This document shows, piece after piece, positions 7,314 to 12,814 of a stretch of DNA of 17,688 nucleotides. The position numbers were made by a program, and so were the translations under genes. Below the pieces are notes generated by a model that made no database searches, was not told where the DNA came from, and saw only the letters and a list, made by a program, of their open reading frames with translations. Every line of letters begins with the position of its first letter. Position 1 is the first letter of the stretch. Source of the DNA: an uncultured Alphaproteobacteria bacterium (lineage in GTDB: Bacteria > Pseudomonadota > Alphaproteobacteria > RF32 > CAG-239); contig CALXTH010000056.1 of assembly GCA_944391365.1 (NCBI GenBank), positions 1 to 17,688 on the forward strand, given 5' to 3'.

Positions 7314-7366
7314 GTTGTCTTTGTGGTATGGTATATCCGGTGCTGTTTTTTAATTTTATGTCCCAT

Positions 7367-7410
7367 AAAAACTGAGATTTTTTATTTGTCAAAATTTCAG
7401 TTTTTATTTT
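7367..7410. terminator. Second long AT-rich hairpin before the cysteine-rich gene
   Basis: 15-bp stem with one G-U pair (7367-7381 with 7391-7405), 9-base loop, followed by a T-rich flank. It lies 11 bases upstream of the promoter of the cysteine-rich gene. It may be a second terminator insulating that gene, or an upstream regulatory structure. Confidence 0.55.
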
Positions 7411-7420
7411 GAATTTATAA

Positions 7421-7449
7421 TTTACAATAAAATTTAATTATGATATACT
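7421..7449 (+). promoter_or_regulatory. Sigma70-type promoter of the cysteine-rich gene
   Basis: TTTACA (7421-7426) and TATACT (7444-7449) are each one base from consensus and are separated by exactly 17 bases. Transcription would start near 7456, about 30 bases before the ATG. AAAGAGG (7474-7480) provides the ribosome binding site. This is the best promoter match in the window. Confidence 0.7.
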
Positions 7450-7486
7450 TGTCTTTGTATGAACTGTATCATTAAAGAGGTGTGTC

Positions 7487-8293
7487 ATGAAAATTAAATT
7501 TTTACTTTTGGGGACGAGTTTGTTCTTTTTACCAACTTTATCATTAGCTCAATGTGTTGCGACGCAGGATTGCGCAACTTTGGGCTATACCGAAACATCC
7601 TGCAATGGCGGCAAGGGTGTTAAATGTCCGTTCGGTAACAAGTGGGCATGTTTGGAAGAATGTTCGGATTGTGCCAAATTGGGATTTACTTATGAATGTA
7701 AAGGAACCGGTGAAAAAGGTGTTGGGCAATCCTGCAATGGAAAATATCAGGGATGTTCTTGTGATTCAACTTATCAATATACCTGTACGGGTACCGGCTA
7801 TGCCGGTGGCGCAGGCTCCGCCTGCGGTGGCAAATATGCTCAATGTTTGTGTGCAAGCGGCTATGAGTGGAAAGACGGAAGTTGTCAGAAAGAGGCTTTG
7901 AATGGGGCGCAGGGTGATTTGTATTATTGTGATGGTAAGGTTGTCGGGGTTAAAACGTCGGGAATGAATTTTTATGTGGCGATGAAAGATTTAGGTAGTA
8001 TGTATTGGAGTAATGCGAACAGTTCATCTCAAAATTATTCGTTCTGTGGCAATCTTAAAGGGACTTTGCCTTCTAAAGACCAACTTCTTACGATGTACAA
8101 TAACAAATCATCTTTAAACAGCTTGTTATCGGCAAATAGCGGTATAACTTTGTCTAACAGATATTATTGGTCGTCCACCTACGACGGCCTCTACAACTAC
8201 TACGGTGTGGATATGTCTAATGGTCCTGTAGGCAGCAGTTGGAGCCTTAACGATAACTACTACTATGTTCGGCCGGTGCTCGCTTCTTATTAG
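7487..8293 (+). CDS. Cysteine-rich secreted protein with C-type-lectin-like tail; candidate DGR target
   Basis: 268 aa. Signal peptide 1-21 (K2-K4, hydrophobic core, S-L-A before Q22). Residues 22-135 hold 16 of the 18 cysteines in about three related repeats: the clearest two run from Y69 and Y98 and share C-x-G-T-G...G-x-x-C-x-G-K-Y-x-x-C-x-C. An earlier copy is DCATLGY (28-34), related to DCAKLGF (61-67). The C-terminal half (about 140-268) looks like a DUF1566/FGE-type C-type-lectin fold, with G-T-L-P-S-K-D-Q-L (192-200), R-Y-Y-W-S-S (225-230) and a terminal YVRPVLA (260-266). In known diversity-generating retroelement targets, folds of this type display hypervariable residues just before such an ending. 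Codons 230-259 differ sharply in usage from the rest of the gene (separate entry). Probably exported to the cell surface or periplasm; ligand unknown. It has its own promoter and terminator and is more AT-rich than its neighbours. Confidence 0.85.
   Translation: MKIKFLLLGTSLFFLPTLSLAQCVATQDCATLGYTETSCNGGKGVKCPFGNKWACLEECSDCAKLGFTYECKGTGEKGVGQSCNGKYQGCSCDSTYQYTCTGTGYAGGAGSACGGKYAQCLCASGYEWKDGSCQKEALNGAQGDLYYCDGKVVGVKTSGMNFYVAMKDLGSMYWSNANSSSQNYSFCGNLKGTLPSKDQLLTMYNNKSSLNSLLSANSGITLSNRYYWSSTYDGLYNYYGVDMSNGPVGSSWSLNDNYYYVRPVLASY
8174..8266 (+). other. Candidate DGR variable region
   Basis: Codons 230-239 (8174-8203) all end in C, and AGC, AAC and TAC recur through codon 259. Tyr is encoded by TAT in 15 of 16 cases before codon 230 but by TAC in all 6 cases from 232 to 259. 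Retroelement mutagenesis changes template adenines to any base, so AAC template codons become N-N-C codons. The observed TAC, GAC, GGC, CTC, AAC and AGC all fit that origin. The stretch ends at the conserved VRPVLA end, where a GC-rich segment (8267-8284) could be the initiation site. No template repeat or reverse transcriptase is in the window, so the call is inferred. Confidence 0.5.
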
Positions 8294-8313
8294 GTCTTTA
8301 GTTGCTGTATTTT

Positions 8314-8350
8314 CCTCCTCTTAATTTTGTTAAGGGGAGGGATTTTTTTT
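8314..8350 (+). terminator. Rho-independent terminator of the cysteine-rich gene
   Basis: 11-bp stem with one G-U pair (8314-8324 with 8330-8340), loop TTTTG, then GA and eight T residues (8343-8350), 20 bases after the stop codon. Confidence 0.9.
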
Positions 8351-8405
8351 GCATAATTTTTTTTGATTAAAATTTATTGTTTATAAAAATGTATTGTTTT
8401 TAGTT

Positions 8406-8438
8406 AAAACCCCGGAGTTTGTCAGCTCCGGGGTTTTT
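8406..8438. terminator. Bidirectional terminator, mainly for the hslO-lipoprotein unit
   Basis: Perfect 12-bp GC-rich stem AAAACCCCGGAG/CTCCGGGGTTTT (8406-8417 with 8426-8437) with an 8-base loop. Both arms end in A/T runs, so each strand has a short U-tract after the stem. It lies 7 bases past the stop of the minus-strand lipoprotein gene and also backs up the terminator of the convergent cysteine-rich gene. Confidence 0.88.
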
Positions 8439-8444
8439 GAGGGA

Positions 8445-9056
8445 TTAGTTGTATTCCTGAATATGGGTGTTGTCGGCGACGTACATATTCAGGTATTGGT
8501 TGATGTTTTCTTCCATGCTGCGGTTGAACTCGGTGAAGAGTTTGTTGACCATGCCGTTCCAATATCTTTCTTTTTCATCAATATCGGTTGCGGCGTCGAT
8601 GGTCAGCTCCCGCCAGGCCTCGATGGAGGTTTCGGCAGCGCTCATACTGTCGCCGTCGGTGATGCGCAGGGTGACAACCAGCCGGGCTTTGTAGCGGATG
8701 CGGTCACGGGTGAAAACTTCGTTGGAATTGAGGGCTTCTTCGGTGACGCTGGCGTCTTTGATGATGAATTTAGCAATTTTGTTTGAGCCGAAGTCAACCG
8801 CTTCAAGCCGGTCACGCGCCCAGATGCGCGCCGTTTTTTCAATTGAAATCGGGAAAAGGTGCTCCACATTGGGGCGTTTGAATGTCGGTGTGAATTCAGA
8901 CACGATGTCAATTTTATTGACTTTGAGTTTTATCGGCGGCTGGTTGGTGAAGCTCAGGTCTTCATAACGGCGGGGTTCCGCCATATCGTCCTGAATACCG
9001 GCACAGGCCGGAACCATAAAGCACATGGCCAAGACGGTAAAAATTTTCTTTAACAT
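8445..9056 (-). CDS. Uncharacterised lipoprotein
   Basis: 203 aa from the ATG at 9056. A TTG five codons upstream is in frame but would only lengthen the signal peptide, and GGGA nine bases before the ATG supports the shorter form. The signal sequence (K3-K4, hydrophobic 5-16) ends in V-P-A-C with Cys18, an acceptable lipobox; Asp does not follow Cys18, so outer-membrane sorting is likely. The mature part has a strand-rich middle (IKLKVNKIDIV, then KARLVVTLRITDG) and a long acidic C-terminal helix with W-N-G-M-V-N-K-L-F-T-E-F-N-R-S. I do not recognise a named family; the fold pattern is like small periplasmic alpha/beta lipoproteins. It follows hslO by 73 bases on the same strand and ends at a strong terminator, so the two are probably co-transcribed. 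Confidence 0.78.
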   Translation of the reverse strand: MLKKIFTVLAMCFMVPACAGIQDDMAEPRRYEDLSFTNQPPIKLKVNKIDIVSEFTPTFKRPNVEHLFPISIEKTARIWARDRLEAVDFGSNKIAKFIIKDASVTEEALNSNEVFTRDRIRYKARLVVTLRITDGDSMSAAETSIEAWRELTIDAATDIDEKERYWNGMVNKLFTEFNRSMEENINQYLNMYVADNTHIQEYN

Positions 9057-9129
9057 GAGTTGTTGTCCCAAAGAGGTTGAACGAATATCTGTTTTAAGTA
9101 GAGTTTAATCTTAATAGATTAATATTTCG

Positions 9130-10047
9130 TTATTGTTTCAACAGTTCGCCTTTTTCAAAGCTGTATTTTTCGCCGCAAAAGTGGCATTCGGCGGTGATTT
9201 TGCCGTTTTCGGTCATGGCGTCGATTTCTTCAGGTTTCATAGCGGCAAGGACGGCTTGTAATTTTTCACGGCTGCAGCGACAGCCAAAGTGATATTGACC
9301 GGCGGTTTCAACTTCAAGGCCGTTGGCGTGAAACAGGCGGTGCAACAGGTCTGCCGCGCTTAAGCGGACGTCAAAAATTTCTGTATCTTTGAGGCTGTCA
9401 ATAAAGACGACGGCTTCTTCCCAAGCGGCGTCAATGTCAACGGATTCATCCAGTTTTCCACCCCGGTCGGGCAGTTTTTGCAGCAAAATTCCCGCGGCCA
9501 TCCACCGGTCGTTTTCGGTTTCAGGGGCTTTCAGGAACAATTTGATGTGGGTGTCGATTTGTTCGGACTGACGGAAATAGCGCATGGCACATTCGGCCAG
9601 CGTTTTGCCCCGGATATCGACAATTCCCTGATAGGTCTTGTCCGGGCCGCCCTGATCAACCGTGAAAGCCAGATAGCCGCCGCCCAGAAAATGCGGGGTT
9701 TCTTCATGCTCGTCTTCCGTTTTGCGAAGTGTTTTGGCGTTTTCAATCCTTTGGTTGTCATAGTTGGCTGAAGCTCGGACGGCGCCTTTGGAGGTGACAT
9801 CAACCACAATCATGCCGACGGGACCGTTGCTTTGGGTTTGGAGGGTGAAAATTCCGTCGTATTTGATGGTGCTGGCAAGCAGGGTTGCCAGTGCCGTACT
9901 TTCAGCCAAAATGCCGGAAACAACCGGCGGGTAGTTGTGGCGGGTGAGAATGGTGTTGACGACTTCATCAAGCCGGACAAGCCGGCCGAAGAAAGCGCCG
10001 TTGTTGATGTGAAAAGATGCACAAGTATCAAAATTTTTGTTAACCAC
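9130..10047 (-). CDS. hslO: Redox-regulated chaperone Hsp33
   Basis: 305 aa. Hsp33 is a cytosolic holdase that is switched on by oxidation together with unfolding; it holds aggregation-prone proteins during hypochlorite or peroxide stress. The N-terminal core shows Y-P-P-V-V-S-G-I-L-A-E (39-49) and Q-S-N-G-P-V-G (72-78). The C-terminal zinc-binding redox switch is complete, with C-R-C at 256-258 and C-H-F-C at 288-291, so the regulatory mechanism should work. The start is GTG, with AAGGAA about seven bases upstream. It is divergent from recX, with only 64 bases between the start codons, so promoters must be packed or overlapping. The lipoprotein gene follows in the same direction. Confidence 0.95.
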   Translation of the reverse strand: MVNKNFDTCASFHINNGAFFGRLVRLDEVVNTILTRHNYPPVVSGILAESTALATLLASTIKYDGIFTLQTQSNGPVGMIVVDVTSKGAVRASANYDNQRIENAKTLRKTEDEHEETPHFLGGGYLAFTVDQGGPDKTYQGIVDIRGKTLAECAMRYFRQSEQIDTHIKLFLKAPETENDRWMAAGILLQKLPDRGGKLDESVDIDAAWEEAVVFIDSLKDTEIFDVRLSAADLLHRLFHANGLEVETAGQYHFGCRCSREKLQAVLAAMKPEEIDAMTENGKITAECHFCGEKYSFEKGELLKQ

Positions 10048-10111
10048 CGAAGTATTCCTTTATATAATTACGTTTGTTTTTTAACATAGTTTATTTGAAA
10101 GGATTTTGCAA

Positions 10112-10657
10112 GTGTCTGATGAGGCGGACAAGCCGGCGGGGAAGAGGCTGCGCAAGATAACCAAGTCCAGATTGCAGAATATTGCCCTGTATTATGTGCA
10201 GCGGTTTGAGTCTTCGGCGGCGAATCTGCGAAGCGTTTTAAAACGGCGGGTGGATGAGTATGCGTATTACAACCATGATTTCAATCTGGCAGAGGCGTAT
10301 GCTTGGATTGAAGAGATTTTGCAGTCTTTTCAGGGGTATAAGTATGTCGATGATGCCCGTTTTGCCGGATTGAAAGTCAGAGATTATCTGGCGGCGGGAA
10401 AGTCGGAGAAGTATATCCGGATGAAACTGGCAGAAAAAGGAATCGACGAGGCGGTGGTTGAGCAGGTTTTGGCCGAGCAGGAATTTGACCCGTTTGAAAA
10501 TGCGATGCGGCTGGCGAAGAAAAAGCATATCGGCCCTTTTCGCCGGGCGGAGGAGCGGGAGGCTTTTCGGCAGAAAGATATGGCGGTGCTGGCGCGAGCC
10601 GGTTTTGAGCTGGATGTGGTCAAACGGGTTTTGGCGGAGAATTCGGATGATGTCTGA
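10112..10657 (+). CDS. recX: Regulatory protein RecX
   Basis: 181 aa. RecX binds RecA filaments and generally restrains recombinase and co-protease activity. The sequence has the all-helical three-repeat plan: LRSVLKRRVDEY (43-54 region), Y-V-D-D-A-R-F-A (about 78-85) as the family's conserved D-D-x-R-F-A motif, and K-Y-I-R-M-K-L-A-E-K-G-I (about 99-110) matching the R-x-x-L-x-x-K-G-I motif. The third repeat is divergent and rich in Arg/Lys/Glu. The start is GTG at 10112: AAAGGA lies eight bases upstream, while the in-frame TTG two codons earlier is too close to it. recA is not in this window. Convergent with truA, with about 60 bases between and only a weak hairpin. Confidence 0.88.
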   Translation: MSDEADKPAGKRLRKITKSRLQNIALYYVQRFESSAANLRSVLKRRVDEYAYYNHDFNLAEAYAWIEEILQSFQGYKYVDDARFAGLKVRDYLAAGKSEKYIRMKLAEKGIDEAVVEQVLAEQEFDPFENAMRLAKKKHIGPFRRAEEREAFRQKDMAVLARAGFELDVVKRVLAENSDDV

Positions 10658-10718
10658 TTTTGTGCGGGGGGTATTCAATTGATATTTTGACGCATTCCCG
10701 AAGGTGTATTATTCGGAG

Positions 10719-11459
10719 CTAATACTCGACTTTGACGAGGTAGAGGCCGGCGGCGGGGGCTGTCGGGCCGGCAACGGTGCGGTCCCGGGCTTCAAGGATG
10801 GTTTTGACATTGTCCGGCATCAGGCGTCCTTCGCCGACCATTTTCAGGGTGCCGACCATGTTGCGTACCTGATGGTGCAGAAATGAGCGCGCTTCAACGT
10901 AAAAGGTAAATTCATCGCCGTTTTGAGAGATGTCAAGTTTATCAAGGGTTTTGACCGGAGATTTGGCCTGGCAGGCAGCGGCGCGGAAAGAGGTGAAATC
11001 GTGATGACCGAGCAGGTGTCGGGCACCTTGTCGCATCAGATTCAGATCCAGCGGATGAGGCGTCCACCAGACACGGTTTTTTAAGACCGGGCTGGGTGCC
11101 CGGCGGTTGAGAATCCGATAGATATACGCCCGTTTTTTTGCAGAAAACCGGGCGTTGAAGTTCTTATCAACGGGTTCAACTTCCAGAACGGAAACCGGAG
11201 CCTCCAAGGCCAGCAGGTTGCCGTTGAAAGCCTCACGGATTTTCCAGAGTTCCATGTCGCGGGTCAGGTCAATATGCGCGACTTGTGCCAGAGCATGAAC
11301 CCCGGCATCAGTGCGTCCGGCAGAGACAATCTCGGAATGAAAGCCGTTGAGTTTTTCCAGAATTTCCTCAAGGTATTGCTGAACGCTCGGGCCGTTGAGC
11401 TGTCTTTGCCAGCCGAGAAGATTGGTTCCGTCGTATTCTATGGTCAGTTTGTAACGCAT
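10719..11459 (-). CDS. truA: tRNA pseudouridine(38-40) synthase
   Basis: Isomerises uridine to pseudouridine at positions 38-40 of the tRNA anticodon arm. 246 aa, the usual bacterial length. The N-terminal YDGTNLLGWQRQ (9-20) and the catalytic loop AGRTDAGVHA (47-56) with Asp51 are intact; the second half contains F-T-S-F-R-A-A and R-S-F-L-H-H-Q-V-R-N-M-V-G-T, the family's C-terminal signature. ATG start with AGGA about seven bases upstream. The U-tract of a terminator for the upstream oxidoreductase gene ends about 13 bases before this start, so truA is either read through or uses a promoter overlapping that terminator. Confidence 0.95.
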   Translation of the reverse strand: MRYKLTIEYDGTNLLGWQRQLNGPSVQQYLEEILEKLNGFHSEIVSAGRTDAGVHALAQVAHIDLTRDMELWKIREAFNGNLLALEAPVSVLEVEPVDKNFNARFSAKKRAYIYRILNRRAPSPVLKNRVWWTPHPLDLNLMRQGARHLLGHHDFTSFRAAACQAKSPVKTLDKLDISQNGDEFTFYVEARSFLHHQVRNMVGTLKMVGEGRLMPDNVKTILEARDRTVAGPTAPAAGLYLVKVEY

Positions 11460-11471
11460 TTGGTTGTCCTG

Positions 11472-11501
11472 TAAAAAAGCAAGGGGCTTTGACTGCCCCT
11501 T
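11472..11501 (-). terminator. Terminator between the oxidoreductase gene and truA
   Basis: Read on the minus strand, a perfect 7-bp stem AAGGGGC/GCCCCTT (11495-11501 with 11481-11487) closes a 7-base loop and is followed by GC and a run of six T (11478-11473). It lies 31 bases past the oxidoreductase stop and just ahead of the truA ribosome binding site. Confidence 0.8.
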
Positions 11502-11531
11502 ACCCTAAATCATTTTCGGCTTTATGCAAGT

Positions 11532-12548
11532 TTATTCTGCAGCGAGAGCCATTTTTTCCGCCACAGAATTAGTAAAACCCAGCTTGGACTGAATCTCCCA
11601 CAGAACTTTCAGCGCCGCAAGAGCGTCTTCTCCGGTGATGCGCGGGGTGGTTTTGCCATTGACGCAGGCGATAAAGTGGTTCAGTTCGGCCTGCAGAGGC
11701 TGGTTGGTCGGAATGAACAGTTGTTCGACACTGCCTTTTAAGCCATAGTTCATCCATTCGGGAATTTCTTCCTGATTGACGTAGGGCATGCGTCCCTGAG
11801 AGTGAACATTAATGCTCTGGCTGATGAAATCCATGTCAATATAGTTGGTGTCGGTGGTGACTGTAAGTGTCCGGACGCGAGCCTGCGTGATGCGGCTGGC
11901 GGTCAAATTGGCGGTGACGCCGTTTTCAAACTCGAGTAAGGCGGTGATGTAATCTTTGCCGGAGGCGTGATCCGGGGTGCGGACGGCGGCGGCCTGAACG
12001 TTTTTGACTTTGTCTTTGACCAGAGAGAGGATGACCTCAACATCGTGAATCATTAAATCCATGGCGACGTCAACATCCGTGATACGGCCGGAAGCCGCAG
12101 ACATGCGTTGTGCCGTCAGTGAACGAATCATGCCGGTGTTGCCGAGGATTTTGTGCATTTGTTCAACCGCCGGGTTGAATTGCTCAATGTGGCCGACCAG
12201 TAAGGTGACGTTATTGTTTTTGGCCGCGTTAATCAGGCGCAGGCAGCCTTCTTCCGTGGTGGCAAGCGGTTTTTCCATCAGGCAGTGGATGCCTTTGTTC
12301 AGGAAAAATTCACCGACTCCGGCATGAGTGACCGAAGTGGTGACGACGCTGACCGCGTCAACGCCGGCGGAGACTTCTTCCAATGAAGAAAAAGCTTTTA
12401 TTCCGAACATTTCAGCCGCTTTTTCAGCCGCTTCGGGAAAAATATCATAAACCCCGACAAGCTTCACGCCCGGTAGCGTTTTGTAAGTCTTCAGGTGGTT
12501 TTTGCCCATAACGCCGGCGCCGATGACGGCAACTTTAATATTACTCAT
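11532..12548 (-). CDS. Gfo/Idh/MocA family NAD(P)-dependent oxidoreductase, GnnA-like
   Basis: 338 aa. N-terminal Rossmann fold with VIGAGVMGKNH (8-18) as the dinucleotide-binding loop and an acidic residue at strand 2 (VYDIF, 33-37). MEKPLA (91-96) is the family's E-K-P catalytic lysine motif, followed by LLVGHIEQFNPAV (116-128) and DLMIHDVEVI (164-173) with the active-site His168. These last motifs are like those of sugar-nucleotide 3-dehydrogenases of the GnnA group, which oxidise UDP-GlcNAc for 2,3-diamino lipid A or related sugars. The partner aminotransferase (GnnB) is absent from the window, so the substrate is only suggested. ATG start with AAGGAA upstream. Monocistronic or weakly joined to truA; divergent from the SPOR lipoprotein gene, which also serves the envelope. 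Confidence 0.85.
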   Translation of the reverse strand: MSNIKVAVIGAGVMGKNHLKTYKTLPGVKLVGVYDIFPEAAEKAAEMFGIKAFSSLEEVSAGVDAVSVVTTSVTHAGVGEFFLNKGIHCLMEKPLATTEEGCLRLINAAKNNNVTLLVGHIEQFNPAVEQMHKILGNTGMIRSLTAQRMSAASGRITDVDVAMDLMIHDVEVILSLVKDKVKNVQAAAVRTPDHASGKDYITALLEFENGVTANLTASRITQARVRTLTVTTDTNYIDMDFISQSINVHSQGRMPYVNQEEIPEWMNYGLKGSVEQLFIPTNQPLQAELNHFIACVNGKTTPRITGEDALAALKVLWEIQSKLGFTNSVAEKMALAAE

Positions 12549-12705
12549 AAGTCTTCCTTACAGATGTTTTATCGTAATCTGTCTCTTTAGATAACATATT
12601 TAGCGGGAAAGCGTAACTAATAAATTGTTACAGATTGTTTCAAAAAAAAGTTGTTTTGTCTTTGTCCGTTTGGAAATGGATGATGTGCTGTCGGGAGGAA
12701 TTCTG

Positions 12706-12756
12706 ATGAAAGAAGAGATTTCAACGGAACGCTTATATCTTTGCTTTTGGCATTGA
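12706..12756 (+). CDS. Possible 16-aa leader peptide or remnant of a GNAT gene
   Basis: An ATG at 12706 preceded by GGGAGGA (12693-12699) at six bases, the strongest Shine-Dalgarno in its neighbourhood, opens a 16-codon frame ending at TGA 12754-12756. An in-frame ATG at 12676 would make it 26 codons. The peptide contains ISTERLYLCFW, which looks like the first strand of RimJ/RimL-type GNAT acetyltransferases (typically T-E-R-L-x-L-R-x-W). After the stop the similarity could continue in another frame, but I cannot show this. It ends 58 bases before the lipoprotein start. It may be a decayed gene start or a leader peptide; either is speculative. Confidence 0.3.
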   Translation: MKEEISTERLYLCFWH

Positions 12757-12814
12757 CGACATAGAAAATGATGTGTTATTCTGGGCATTATTCAGGAACA
12801 GGCGGGAGCCGGGA

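Noticed and set aside
7314..8440. A reverse transcriptase or template repeat near the candidate variable region
   Set aside because: None of the long frames in the window shows reverse transcriptase motifs and no second copy of 8174-8290 was seen, so a complete DGR cassette is not claimed.
10658..10718. Possible terminator between convergent recX and truA
   Set aside because: The CCGAA/TTCGG pairing is only 5 bp with no U-tract on either strand.
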